Assembly: GCA_047495785.1 (NCBI GenBank)
Contig: JBLDXI010000013.1
Coordinates: 2,728,001 to 2,792,000, forward strand
Length of the DNA: 64,000 nt
Origin: Lepidodermella squamata
Taxonomy: Eukaryota > Gastrotricha
Direction: 5' to 3'
The notes below the pieces were generated by a model. It saw only the letters and a program-made list of their open reading frames with translations, was not told the origin of the DNA and ran no database searches. This document shows positions 38,010 through 49,945 of the stretch, in pieces (positions within the stretch are counted from its first letter, which is position 1; every line of letters begins with the position of its first letter). The position numbers and the translations under genes are program-made.

Positions 38010-39243
38010 TTATTTTCTGTGATGCCGCGACGACGAAGACTCATCTTCGCGATGACGTCGATGCTCCTTGTCTTTGACAGGCGCCTGTTCCTTACTGGCG
38101 TGTCGTTTACTGCTTTTACCCGCCGAATGGTCCTCGTTTCGGTGGTCCGAAGGGCTGCGGCTGCGTTTCCGGCTGGTGCGATTCGAGTCGTTTTGAGCAA
38201 ATGACCGCCGATTGGCCGAACTCGATCGGTCCCGTTTCGCCGAAGTTTTGTCCGACGACGATTTTTTCGACTCGGATTTAGCGTCCGATTTCTTCTCATC
38301 GCGGTGATTTTCATCGCGACTAGACGATGATTTCTCCTTTGAACGGTGCCGGCTGTTTTTAGCCGCTTTTTCAGCCGGCGCCGGTTTCAACCGGTCCTCT
38401 AAACGACGCGGCTTTTTCTCGACAGGAACGGAAAGTTTCGACTCGACAACTATACCGCCTAGCGATGAAGATGACGATGAAATTGAATGTTGCGAATTTT
38501 CGTCCAAATCACGGGCGAGACGGTTATCATGGCGACTATGGCTAGTTTTAGAGCTAACCCAAGCAGGACGAGCACCTAGCCTTTTATCGATATTTGCCGC
38601 AGCTTTTTTCGCAGCGGCTTCTTCTTCCTTCTTCGGCCAATTGCCCGCCACATGCTTCCGTAACAAATCTACCCATTCATTGGGAGGTTGCTGGACAACA
38701 GCGGCTTTATCGGCCGCGGGTACAACTGGCTTCTCAGGTTTTTCGCTCGATTTCTTGTCCTTGTGGTGCTTTTTCTTCTCATGATCGGAATGGTGCTTCT
38801 TTTTCTTCTTCTTTTTCCGCTCTTCCTCCTCGTCGGTGGAGGCAACTTCGCCCTCCTCGATTTCTTCGACTTTGCGTTTCGTTTTCACCTCTTCATCGTC
38901 TCGAAGAATATCTGATAAGGCAACACCGCTGTTTCCACTCCCGCCGCTGATAATTGAATCTCGAGAATTTTCAGAATCACCACGCACTTTCGACTCTGAT
39001 TTACCGCCCTTGGCCTTCACCATGGAATGATACGCCTTCAACCGCTGCTCGAGTTCGGCGAGTTCCGTCTTATTTTCGGCATTGACTTCGGCACCAAGCG
39101 CAGGCGCGAGCTCCACGATTTGGGTCACGCTCTTTAGATTGGCAGATTTTTTCAGCGATACTATCGCTCGATTCAGCGGCAACCGCAACCAGTCTCGCAA
39201 CTCATTCCGCAGTTTCACTGCTTGTGTTTTGGCGACGTTGAAT
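38010..39243 (-). CDS. Lys/Ser/Arg-rich nuclear-type protein (5' exon not found)
   Basis: The terminal exon encodes 410 residues and begins at a TTATTATAG acceptor in phase 2, so at least one upstream exon must exist; I could not identify it. The first 85 residues form a helical segment (VKLRNELRDWLRLPLNRAIV, then LKKSANLKSVTQIVEL). The rest is very charged: a Lys/His run at about 38755-38815, acidic patches, and RS/KS-type stretches ending in HRRHREDESSSSRHH. That composition is typical of splicing or transcription factors with nuclear localisation. I do not recognise the family. Confidence 0.7.
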
Positions 39244-40115
39244 CTATAATAAAAAATCGAACCATCAGTATACAGTATACAAATCATTGCAATCAGTATA
39301 TAAAATATTGCAATTACGGAGATTCTAAACAGGGATCACGGTAAGATAATTGGCAGCAGTTGCAACAATTTCAAACTTGCACCATCCCCGAACAACAATT
39401 TCAGCTTTCAAGGAATTAGATGCTAAGCAGTTGTGACTCGGCCTCGGATTCAAGGGTTGGTTATAAAAATTAGGCTAGCTGATTGAGATAAGCCTTGTCA
39501 GAATTGATAGCCAGAGAAAACAGTCGTATGCTCTTTTTGATAATTCTTTAACAATTCTTTAAAAATAGCCCTCGCGAAGGCACGCAAGTCTGTCCGAAAA
39601 CCAAGGGGAATCTTTGGAATCTTTCGAAATCTCGAAATCTTTGGAAATCTTAGCGCAGCTTTGAGATAATTTTCCAGCGAAATAGTCTCAAATATAAAAA
39701 TCTCTTAGATTCGATCTCTTGTCAAAACTGCCTTAAATGCCATTTTGTCTTCATTTAGATATTTCTCGCTTTGAACCTATTCACCTTTGGCCCCATTTTA
39801 TAACAAAGATTGTTATAAGCTTGTTGCTATCCTGAATTGTCTATCCATTTGAATAATGCAGCGTCTTCCTAACCAGGCGTAATTTGTTTCCAGAAATTTA
39901 TCAATCCCCAGCGAATTATTCCCCCGCTATACTGCTCATCTCTATTGAGACGCTCGTTTTTCCAACACAGGGACGACAGAGATCCTGGTTACAATAAAAC
40001 CTATGATTTGTTTAGCCTAATCCAAGAAAATCTGATTCGAGCTATCTCTCATTTTGGAATGATTTTTGAATAAAATTCGAAATTAAAAGGCGGGAGAAGA
40101 ATTCGTAAAATTAAA
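39244..40115. other. Spacer / probable intron or 5' region
   Basis: It probably contains the missing 5' exon of the Lys/Ser-rich gene, which I could not locate. A short degenerate tandem of AATCTTTGGAAATCTT-like words lies at about 39608-39652. Confidence 0.4.
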
Positions 40116-40745
40116 TTACTGTTGCCGCAGAGATTCGTTTTCGGTTTGAAGTTTTTGAACTTCACTGGAATGTGTCTGCTTCGCGTTTTCAAGCTGCTCC
40201 TCCAAATCAGCAACAGCTCGATCCCGATCGAAAATGGTCGTTCGTAAATAGGCCAGCATCGCCGCGCAAGCCTCGCTGCCACAAGCCGATCCAGACTGCT
40301 GGCCAAACGGTCAAAGTACAGACAGAGATGACAGAGAATGATCGTGGGCCGAAGTGGCATTTTAGCGCCACGTGCACGGGCGCGCTCAACATTACACCTC
40401 AGTGCCACAACATCAACAACAAACCTTGTGAGAAGACGACGCGGCCGGCGCAGATCCGGCCGCCGTTTTCCGGTCATCCAAGTCGTCGTCATTTTCATCA
40501 AGAGCGCCGCCGAGGATGTCTTCGTATAAAAAGTCGTCAACACACGACTCAACAACACTCATACGCTGCTGCTGCTGGACTAATATTGAATTTTCATTTT
40601 CTTTCATAACTTCACTCTGCTCTTTCGAGCTTTCATCGACTAGCGATGAGGTAGACGAGGTCGAGGTAAGTGACGAGGTTGTTGGCGAGGATGAAGTCGC
40701 TGATGATGAGCTACTACTCGAGCTCGAATCTTCCGAGTTCGACAT
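40116..40745 (-). CDS. Acidic Ser-rich coiled-coil protein, unrecognised
   Basis: Exons 40745-40425 and 40295-40116 join in phase 0 to give 166 residues. The N-terminal 40 residues are nearly all Ser/Thr. An acidic segment, VDDFLYEDILGGALDENDDD, follows and could be a short interaction motif. After an Ala/Ser linker comes SGSACGSEACAAMLAYLRTT and a coiled coil (VADLEEQLENAKQTHSSEVQ onward) to the C-terminus LRQQ. The donor (GTTTGT) is weak. I do not recognise a family; a small regulator or adaptor is plausible from composition only. Confidence 0.6.
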
Positions 40746-41039
40746 ACTGAGAGACCTATAAACAGTAACAATTCACACACTAATTTTAAAATAAAAAATC
40801 TAAAAAAGAGAAAAGTTGTTTTACGAAGATTTCATTAACGTAATGATCAGTTAAAAGAGACAGTAATACGGAGACGACGAGACAAGATGAAGATAGCGAA
40901 AGCAGAAATTACTGAGCCGTGCATCATTCACACGGGATGCCAAATGACTGGAGTGAGCAACTGGACCGATTTTTGTTTATTCTCGACTGAGAGCGAAAGA
41001 TAGCCGCTAAGTGACTACTTTTAACAACAAAAGTATTCG
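40746..41039. other. Short intergenic spacer
   Basis: No coding sequence. It separates NUDT21's 3' end from the start of the coiled-coil gene, both leftward. Confidence 0.4.
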
Positions 41040-41894
<855 letters not shown>

Positions 41895-42353
41895 CTAGAA
41901 GACAATGATTGCAAAAATGAGATGTCAACATTTTTCATTCAAAATAAGCGCAAAATGTAGTGCATTTCATCGCATGTTTTTTCTTTGCCGATAGCAAGCT
42001 CATGTCAGTCCTTTGCACAAGACTATTACCGAGTAACAAATGATAACCCTAACACATTCAAATGACAGACTATATCATAGCGATCTTTAATACATTTCAT
42101 AGGAATTTTAATAGAAGCTCTGAATATATATTTACAGTTTAATCAATGTTATTTTGAATCGATTATAGGCCGAAATTTGAGGACAGAAAAGACATCAGCG
42201 CGCAATTGATGACAATAGCGACAATAATCGTATGGTTTTCTGTTATGTTTAGAAAAATCCGCTCAAGCAAAAAGACGATAACTGCTTTAATGTAGTTTAC
42301 GATATGAACTATAAACAATAATAAATGCTTTTGTGATCGATAAGTGCATCTCG
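41895..42353. other. Spacer between NUDT21 and CHMP4
   Basis: No supportable exon; AT-rich. Confidence 0.4.
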
Positions 42354-43185
42354 TTAGGTGGCCCATTGCGCCAGCTCTTCGAGTTCCCTTTCCTCGTCGG
42401 TCATTGCCTTCGCTGGAGATTTTCCTAATCAAATTACAAAATGCATATTTTTCAATACCAATAAAACTTTCGAAATACCAGCGGGAGCAGCAGCCGCCGC
42501 AGCTGGTACTTTCGAGGCGGGAACAGATGGCAAGTCCGGTAAGGGGCCAACTTTGAGAAGCTCCTCGTCGAGTTTTTCCTGTTCGAGTTCCGCCAATTCC
42601 TTTTCCAGCTCGTCTTCGTCGACGAGGTTTCCAGCAACCGGGGTAGAAATGGCGTCCGAAATCTCTTTCGCCAAATCTTGCTGTTCTGCGAAGTTGTCCA
42701 TAACCGAGTGTACCTTATCAGCATCCCTTGAATAAGTAAATTATGAATGAACTGCGTTAAGTGAAAGAAACTTGAGCTTACAAGTCCTTGTGTGCAGTTT
42801 TGAGAGCATTACTGGCTTGATTCATCGTACGGAAGACCTCAGCGTTGGTCTTGGCATTTTCGATTGTTTCGCGCTGCATTTCGAGGTTAGTGAGCGTGCC
42901 CTCGACTTGCTGCAACTGTTCTTCATAACGCTTTTTCCGTTTCAACGCCGCGAGAGCAACTATTCAATATTATAAACGATAATAGGAGGCAACTGAAAAT
43001 CAATTCAACTTACGTCGCTTGTTTTTGGTTGCATTTTCCTTGGCGATTTTGACTTCGTCATCGATCTTCTTTTGGAGAAATTCACTTTTCTTCCGATGCA
43101 CTTCTTCCAGATCTCGAAGCTTCTGAACAGCTTCTTGCGGATTCTCCTGCTTTTTACCACCGAATAACTTAGCAAATACGCTCAT
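42354..43185 (-). CDS. CHMP4: ESCRT-III subunit CHMP4 (Snf7), copy 1
   Basis: CHMP4 polymerises into membrane-remodelling filaments for multivesicular body sorting, cytokinesis and membrane repair. Exons 43185-43014, 42959-42782, 42726-42479 and 42424-42354 give 222 residues. The N-terminus (MSVFAKLFGGKK) is the membrane-inserting amphipathic segment. The core has NLEMQRETIENAKTNAEVF and DKVHSVMDNFAEQQDLAKEI. The C-terminal helix ELEELAQWAT keeps the LxxLxxW pattern that binds the ALIX Bro1 domain. It lies 200 nt downstream of copy 2 with matching intron positions, so the two arose by tandem duplication. Confidence 0.96.
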
Positions 43186-43385
43186 CCTTTAACTATTAAA
43201 GGAATCTAAATGTTACAAATAACATAAAAAATTCTCAAATCATTTTATCAGAAAACAAGCTTTAGTTCTGATGATAAAAATAGCAAAGCGATAGAAATAA
43301 AGATATCAGATTGCACCGATGGGAAGTTGAAATCTCTAGTTTAGCAAGCAATGCAAAACACAACCAAAATAAAACATTGACTAAT

Positions 43386-44207
43386 TTAAGACGCCATCAT
43401 TGCTTCGAGCTCCTCGAGTTCCCTTTCTTCCTCGGTCTTGGCACGGCCTGTGAATGAAGATAAACAATCACTGCATGGAACGTGAAAAGTTGGCTTGTTC
43501 AAACCTGAGGACGGGGCTGGTAGTTTCGTTGAGGGAACAGCAGGCAAATCAATTGCCGGTCCAACTTTAGATAACTGTGCATCTAGTTGTTCTTGCTCTA
43601 ATTCAGCTAGCTCTGCTAACAAGTCATCATCGTCAACAGCGGTGCCGCCCATCACAGGCGTTGAGATCGCTTCGCCAATTTCTTTAGCCAAGTATTGCTG
43701 GTCCTCAAATTTACCCATTATATCTTGAACCTTGTCGACATTCCTTTAAAGATTGTACAAATTATACAACCCTCAAAAGATATAATGCAAAATCATACAA
43801 ATCTTTGTGCTCCTTCTTGAGAGCCGAGCTCGCTTGACTCATCGTTCTGAAAATCTCAGCGTTTGCTTTTGCATTATCAAGAGTTTCCCGCTGGGCTTCC
43901 AAATTAGCGAGAGTGCCTTGTACTTGTTTCAACTGTTCTTCATAACGCTTTCTTCTCTTCAAAGCTGCCATTGCAACTATAACAAATAATTCACTTCGCT
44001 TACAGTTGATACTAAAATAAATAGTGTACCTGGTTTGTTCTTTGTCCCATTTGCTTTGGCAATTGCCGTTTCATCGGCCATTTTTTTCTCCAAGTAATCG
44101 ATCTTACGCTGATGCATTTCTTCCATCTCCCTCAATTTGTTCGATGTTTCGGTGGTGGTTTCAGAAGACTTTTTACCACCACCAAACAAACGGCTGAGAG
44201 CACTCAT
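43386..44207 (-). CDS. CHMP4: ESCRT-III subunit CHMP4 (Snf7), copy 2
   Basis: Exons 44207-44030, 43976-43799, 43743-43505 and 43447-43386 give 218 residues. Intron phases equal those of copy 1, and the second exon has the same length (178 nt). The core is conserved (NLEAQRETLDNAKANAEIF). The C-terminal helix reads ELEELEAMMAS: both Leu are kept but the Trp that packs into ALIX Bro1 in human CHMP4 is replaced by Met. The N-terminus MSALSRLFGGGKK is still amphipathic. This copy may rely on another recruiter or act as a modified filament subunit. Confidence 0.96.
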
Positions 44208-45263
44208 ATTTTACTTTTTAGATATGTTATCTAACAAGGAACAAGTCAAAATAACGAGATCTTTCGAGAGCTACTAGACTTTATCGATTAGTAGTAACGC
44301 TTTGACAGGTGTCTCGGGATTTTTAGCCACCGCCTTCGAAATTTTGGTGAAAATACATCGATTATAAGAGCCGAGTTTAGACACATTAACATATCTGATT
44401 TCAGATTATAATCTCGCGGATACATCTTCAAATGATTCTCCCATAAGTCGTAAGTATATATCCAAAAACAAAAGTACAAATGTAACCATTGCCAATATAT
44501 AGGATATACATGAGTTAAGGCAGAGTTTTAGAAGTAATTTTTGTGCTAGTTTTGATCACACAAAACGCTAACTGGTTTTCATTGATGAGTGGCGAGTGGC
44601 AAAAACGAGTCAAAAAAGCATAGAGGAGAAATGATGGATGATGGGTGGATGGAACGCTGGCTACTGGCTACTGGGTGAACAAAGTTACATCTCTTTCCTC
44701 TTTCCGCCAGCAGTGAATGGGTAAGTCGACTGCAGGCAAAGGGCGAAGGGAAAACGAAGGCAAGGCGTAACTTTTCCGTTTAATCGTCAGCTAAAAACGA
44801 TGATTTATCCAAAACATTTTCGATATTTATCAGACTTTCAAGGAATTTTTTTATTTTAATCTGGTAAAATATTGTTAGGAATATTTTTATATGCAGTTTA
44901 ATATTCACGTGCTTCGTTTCACGAAAATTGATTAATCATTCGCCCTTCACGTCTAGGCTCGGAAAAATGCACTCTGCACAAAGAAACAAAGAAACTCGAT
45001 TGAACCTCAGGTGCTTTGAGCTTGGCGCCAAGAGGTGCCGTCGGATATTCTTTATTCTTGCGTTTATATTTGCTTTCTATTTATTACCTTATTCGATTCA
45101 TGAATCTCATTCGATATCCGATTCCAAACTCTGTAACTACTCTACACTTCCTAGAACTGGTCCGCGAATGACTTCGCCATTCCACAGTGACATATTAGCA
45201 ATGAATCATAATTGGTTTGTTTGTGTCCTTCTCTAGTTCCGATGGAGTGAAGCTCTTCTTGAA
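44208..45263. promoter_or_regulatory. Divergent intergenic region (CHMP4 copy 2 / NDUFA10)
   Basis: About 1.05 kb between leftward CHMP4 and rightward NDUFA10; promoters of both should be here. Frames at 44288-44479 and 44928-45236 have no family support. Confidence 0.4.
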
Positions 45264-46604
45264 ATGATTATTCGAGTATCCCAATCACTTGTCTCTCGGA
45301 CAGTTCGAAGTGGCAGGCTTCAAGCTCAAGTGACAGCTGGTTTACCAACTTTGTCTAAGAGATGGTTGGAGTCATCTCCTGATGGAACTGCTCGCCTAGA
45401 ACGCAAACCATGGCCATGGCGCCAGCGGGGCTTTGGAATCTTGAATGAATGGCTTGGAGAAAAGACTCTCACTCGCTTCAATCAGAATTCGAAGAGCATC
45501 GTTGTTATGGGCAACATTGCTTCAGGCAAAACAGCATTCGCTCAAAGATTCGCGAAAGATTTTGGACTGCTTTTTGCCCCAGACATCACTAACTCTGAGC
45601 TCTATGTTGTTCATCCTTATGAGTTCGACATTCGTTCCATGAGGCAGTTTTTGCGAACGGAGCCGTGCGAAAATTTACTCTATGACTTGGAACAATTCTA
45701 CTCTGAATCGAACCCCACTGGTCATAGCGATGGTGTACTGAATTTCATGCGGTTGTTCTATCAAAAGCGATATATGCGCTTTGTTGATCTCAACTTGCAT
45801 TTATTCAGCACCGGCCAAGGCTTCGTCGTCGACTCGAGCCCCTACAGCGCGCTGGCGTATGCTCATGCGTATCATGATTGCGGTTATATTAATTCTAAGG
45901 CGCTTAACTTTCTTACTTCATTGTACACGAATACCATCACGTCGTTTTTCCGCCCTCATATTTTCTATTACCTGGATGTGCCAGTGTCGAAATGTTTGAA
46001 GACTGTTCGTAATAGAGGTGTACCATGGGAATGCAACAGCCCTGCAATCAATGAAAAATTCCTGTCAAGTCTTGATGCTGCATATAAGCAGGTTGTATTC
46101 CCTCAACTGAAAAGATACAGCGAGATTTTCATCTTGAGCGAAGAAGATATTAAGGACTGGCCACTTGTCGTAGAGGAAGCAGAACATTTGAACCTGGAGC
46201 CGGAAACGCAGCATTTGACAGCCTCAGAAAAGTTCAAGGATTGGGCTGATCTCTCTGAAGAGAGAGCATCACGCGTTCGCAGGGCGCTAAATAACAGACT
46301 TCAGTGGTTCCAACTGCTTCAAGAGCAAGGCGTTCCTGCCGAATGTCCGAACTCGTTCCTAGTCGGTGATCACTTCGTCGACTTCCAGAAAATCATTTAC
46401 CAACACCCGGCGATGAAATATTGGCCCGGTTGGAATAGCGAAATAGGAGACAAGTCCATCGCGTTCGGCAAACTTTTCGGCAAGAAAACCTATGGTTTTT
46501 ATGAAGACCTCGAATACGATTGCATCGGCTGGGATCCGGTCAAACCTCTTCAGCAACAATGGAGCCGTCAAAAGCACTCACCCTCTGTTCAAGCTGCCCA
46601 TTAA
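45264..46604 (+). CDS. NDUFA10: Mitochondrial complex I 42-kDa subunit NDUFA10
   Basis: NDUFA10 is an accessory subunit of NADH:ubiquinone oxidoreductase on the matrix side, with a deoxynucleoside-kinase fold. A single exon encodes 446 residues. An Arg/Ser-rich N-terminus without acidic residues in the first 35 positions fits a mitochondrial presequence. The P-loop is GNIASGKT at residues 83-90. FYQKRYMRFVDLNLHLFSTG, VDSSPYSALAY and YYLDVPVSKC follow, as in the family. It is longer than human (355 residues), mainly at the C-terminus. The absence of introns contrasts with the intron-rich CHMP4 genes beside it. Confidence 0.93.
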   Translation: MIIRVSQSLVSRTVRSGRLQAQVTAGLPTLSKRWLESSPDGTARLERKPWPWRQRGFGILNEWLGEKTLTRFNQNSKSIVVMGNIASGKTAFAQRFAKDFGLLFAPDITNSELYVVHPYEFDIRSMRQFLRTEPCENLLYDLEQFYSESNPTGHSDGVLNFMRLFYQKRYMRFVDLNLHLFSTGQGFVVDSSPYSALAYAHAYHDCGYINSKALNFLTSLYTNTITSFFRPHIFYYLDVPVSKCLKTVRNRGVPWECNSPAINEKFLSSLDAAYKQVVFPQLKRYSEIFILSEEDIKDWPLVVEEAEHLNLEPETQHLTASEKFKDWADLSEERASRVRRALNNRLQWFQLLQEQGVPAECPNSFLVGDHFVDFQKIIYQHPAMKYWPGWNSEIGDKSIAFGKLFGKKTYGFYEDLEYDCIGWDPVKPLQQQWSRQKHSPSVQAAH

Positions 46605-46816
46605 GTTTCGATGAAAACTATAAACGTTTACTGCCCATGTCCTTAACGCACCACCATTTAGTGCTGTAAAGTACTTGTTTTCCTGATTTTCGAATGCAAG
46701 CGTCGCCACTGCTTGCTAAAAAATATTGTAATTGAAAGAAAGCTAGTTGGAAACCACTTCGTCAAGAAATGAAACTAGACTAAAATCAAAAATTGATTTG
46801 AATTTTTAGAGATTAA

Positions 46817-47470
46817 ATGAATGTGATCTCTGAGACCTGTATTGGGCACTGCAAGCAGTGCGGTCGCGCAATAGCTACAGCCGAAGAAGCTTGCCAAGCT
46901 ATGGGAACTCTCTATCACTCGGCCTGCTTCTCGTGTCATCAATGTGGTTGCTCTTTGAAATCTTCTTCGTTTTATTACGTTTCTGGCTTCGTCTATTGCG
47001 AAGTAAGATGATTACGCTTTTACAAGGCATGTATTTTGTATTATATCCGACTTTTTTTATAGGCTGACTTCAAAGACGGAGGGTTTTTCGATCGCGAAAA
47101 ACAAATGCTAGATTCTTGCTCAGTTTGCCACAAACCGATTTTTGACGCTACACTAGTGGCGCTAAAAAGATGTTATCATCGAAGCTGCTTCACTTGTACA
47201 GTTTGTAATCGACCGCTTGCCGACGAACAGTTCTGCGCGTCTCCAGATGACCCATGCTTACCTCTTTGTCTCGATGATTACTGGAGGCTCATAGCACCGA
47301 CCTGCTCCCTTTGCGCAAAACCTATTCTGCCTTCCACAAAGAGCGGCGACCCTTTAACTCTAGTTGTTGCCAAAACACTCAATCGAGTAGAATCTTCAAC
47401 GCGGAGTAATCATTTAGAAGCCGCTTCTTACCATCCGCATTGCGTACCTTCGATGCTTTCCGGACGATGA
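46817..47470 (+). CDS. Short LIM-domain protein, Ajuba/LIMD1/WTIP-like
   Basis: Exons 46817-47002 and 47063-47470 join in phase 0 to give 197 residues. LIM1 is GHCKQCGRAIATAEEACQAM onward with YHSACFSCHQCG; Ajuba-family LIM1 has the near-identical EACQAMG-LYH core. LIM2 starts DSCSVCHKPIFD with YHRSCFTCTVCNRPL. LIM3 starts APTCSLCAKPILP but ends after YHPHC, so its second zinc site is missing. The long pre-LIM region of Ajuba proteins is also absent. Ajuba proteins link junctions to Hippo signalling; whether this short form does so is unknown. A missed 3' or 5' exon would change this picture. Confidence 0.8.
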
Positions 47471-47719
47471 TCTGAACTCAAGTCTGCCGAACCATAACTA
47501 CGGTTTTTCTATCAAGCTGAAAAACTTATCTCTGAATTCATAATATTTAGATATTTATATTTATAGTATTGAAGCTTTTTAATGAAATTTTATGGTGTCT
47601 TCTACATGTGCTCACCTATATTGTTGAATATTTATGAAAGATTTCCTACGAGAGAAGAATGGTACCTTATTCGCTCTGTTTTTGTTTCCTAGAAGTTATA
47701 CTCAACGATTTGAAACAAA

Positions 47720-48141
47720 ATGCAATTCAAGTTTAAGGAAGAACACCCGTTCGGTAAGATGAATCGAAGATTTTATGAAGTTTTTAAAACATTCTTGTTT
47801 ATATAGAGCGCCGTCTGGAGGAGTCTTCCAAAATTCGTCAAAAATATCCCGAGCGCGTGCCGGTGATTGTTGAAAAAGTTCCCCGCTCACAAATCAACGA
47901 CATCGACAAGCGCAAATTCTTGGTGCCTTCAGACATCTCGGTCGCGCAGTTTATGTGGATCATCCGAAAACGCATCTCACTTCCATCGGAAAAAGCAATT
48001 TTCCTCTTCGTCGACAAGACCATCCCTCAGTCCAGCGTTAGCATGGGCCAGATGTACGAGGAGCACAAGGACCCCGATGGATTTCTGTACATTGCCTACA
48101 GCGGTGAGAACACTTTTGGCAGCGACGTCATGCTAGCCTGA
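47720..48141 (+). CDS. GABARAPL2: Atg8-family ubiquitin-like protein, GABARAPL2/GATE-16 type
   Basis: The protein is conjugated to phosphatidylethanolamine on autophagosomes and acts in cargo binding and membrane fusion. Exons 47720-47753 and 47807-48141 join in phase 1 to give 122 residues. [20 protein letters not shown], then [19 protein letters not shown] and [11 protein letters not shown], match human GABARAPL2 almost residue for residue and differ clearly from GABARAP/LC3. The N-terminus [13 protein letters not shown] is typical. The conserved glycine is Gly116, followed by six residues, SDVMLA, so Atg4 cleavage is needed before lipidation. Confidence 0.97.
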
Positions 48142-49056
48142 AGTGGGAAGATTAATATGGACAAATGATTACTACTATTGGATACTAATTTGTTTTTACT
48201 CTTTTGTTTGTAAAATTTATATGACGCCTTCTTACAGTATGTGGCTGTTCTCGTTGGGAGAAAGCCACACGGTAGTGCTTGAATACGAATCGATGTGTTA
48301 TTCAACTGATTTCAACTCTTTCTATTCGTCTTGCATTGTAGTTATTCGCCCCATTGTTGAACGCCACATGCTGCTTTGACTGCGAACTTTCTGGGTGAGA
48401 AACAAGAAACGGTGAATTTCGGTTAATACAAGTCAATTTTTTAGCGGACCTAAGTTATTCAATTTGAACCTTCCGATAAGTCTAAATAATATCAAATCAA
48501 TCACACCTGAAATTTCTGATTTATTTATGCTGCCCGGAAATAATCGCGGCACCAGTTGTATTGAAGATGCGAATCAGTGTTTGTCAATAGCGATTTCTCT
48601 TTGCAATATATTTTTCACCGTATTCTAGAACAAATAGACTTCTGCTTCTCGATTGAAAACTGAAATTACGGCATCTGTGTCATAAGTTGTGGCGCTAGAT
48701 CAAATTTTCTGATTATATGCTGGGAAATGAATGAAAATATGCCTGTATCATTACTACTAGCTATTTGTGGCTATGTGCGTGTCAGTGAGTTATGTCAGCA
48801 TGCCATTTTCGGATTTAATAAGGTTACTGTGTCGTCAATGGTCGCGTTTATATATGTTGATCCCAGCAGTAATAATACTATGCTAACATTTTCCACTGTT
48901 CGTTGAATAAAATCGAAAAACCAAAAGAATTTCATTTTTAATATCGGCCACTAGTCCTGTCGCTGGAAGTTAGCATTGGATTGCGCTGTGCATTTTTTAA
49001 ACGTGAAATAATCATTGAGAGAACGCCAGGGATCAGACAATTCAACTGTGTCAACG
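48142..49056. other. Intergenic region after GABARAPL2
   Basis: No exon seen. It includes the 3' UTR of GABARAPL2; a frame at 48143-48379 is not supported. Confidence 0.45.
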
Positions 49057-49174
49057 TTACCCATAACTATACACTATATACCAAGCAATCGAAATGTAAG
49101 CGGGCTCGAAGAATATGTATCGCAGCAACTTTCCGTAAGATAGGAAGATATGGAAGATAAATACACCTGCTGGG

Positions 49175-49945
49175 TCAAGCCGTAGTCGTGGAACTGAAAA
49201 TGGGCTGCGAACTGCCACACACCTTGAACGATTTGGGAAAAGAGCTACCGCACGCCATGGTACTCCGTACTCCGACGTCGGCTCGCTGCCGATTAGCATC
49301 GAAGCGTGCAAGAGGTTCATGATAGAGGTGTGACAATGAATGTGTGTGACAACAGCCAGGTGAACTGATATCAAGTCCGTGGCAACTTGTTGCGTAACGG
49401 GAATCGAAGTCAGACATCGCCTCGAGAATGATCGGTTGCATTGGCGAACGAAAAGTTGGGTGGTGTACAAAAAGTTTGATGACCGATTCCCATCGATCAT
49501 CCTGCTCCGCCGATCCGGTGGGAAATAGGACAGCTCGCAGTCCATGATGCCAAATATTCGGGATGTTATCGTATCGCAGGCCGCAAGCATCATCATACCA
49601 GCAACAATCGTCATTCTCCCCAGAAATGATGCCCCTTCCAGGAGTAAACATCACTAACTGATAAGGCTAAGCTGTATTTATGTTCTCATTGTCATACTAA
49701 AAAGGAGAATGTGTTCTTAAAGTCAATGCGTATGGGTTTCCGAAACATCCACGGAGAGAAATCTTTAAGCGCTCAGGGCTGCGGCTACATCTTTGTTGCA
49801 GCGGAGACCACGCACAGCCTTGCTCATATCTTTCGATTGAGGACTACGATATAAAATACGAAGCTGATGGCATTCGCTGGCGGTCGTAAATCCGGTGACA
49901 TGAACGTCTTCGTTACGAAGAAAATTAAAGATTTGGTTAAAAGCT
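49175..49945 (-). pseudogene. Weak antisense coding traces, unrecognised gene or relic
   Basis: Two minus-strand frames look more protein-like than background. One is about 49945-49789, with an acceptor-like TTTACCTAG before LFNFLRNEDVHVTGFTTASE. The other is 49654-49175, which contains DDCCWYDDACGLRYDNIPNI and WESVIKLFVHH. A possible join uses a GTGCGT donor after SKDMSKA and a TTATCAG acceptor at about 49660. A second long frame overlaps the same strand at 49614-49057, so one of the two must be spurious. I recognise no family. This may be a lineage-specific gene, a decayed gene or chance. Confidence 0.2.

Noticed and set aside
39287-39287. Met at 39287 as start of the Lys/Ser-rich protein
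   Set aside because: It sits upstream of a good TTATTATAG acceptor, and the residues before the acceptor look intronic, so a missing upstream exon is more likely.
48143-48379. 78-residue frame after GABARAPL2
   Set aside because: Begins within the 3' UTR of GABARAPL2 and lacks any domain; aromatic-rich AT-driven composition.
49057-49614. 185-residue minus-strand frame overlapping the 49654-49175 frame
   Set aside because: Two long frames cannot both be coding in the same region; this one has many hydrophobic and Cys/His runs without splice support, so I did not annotate it separately.
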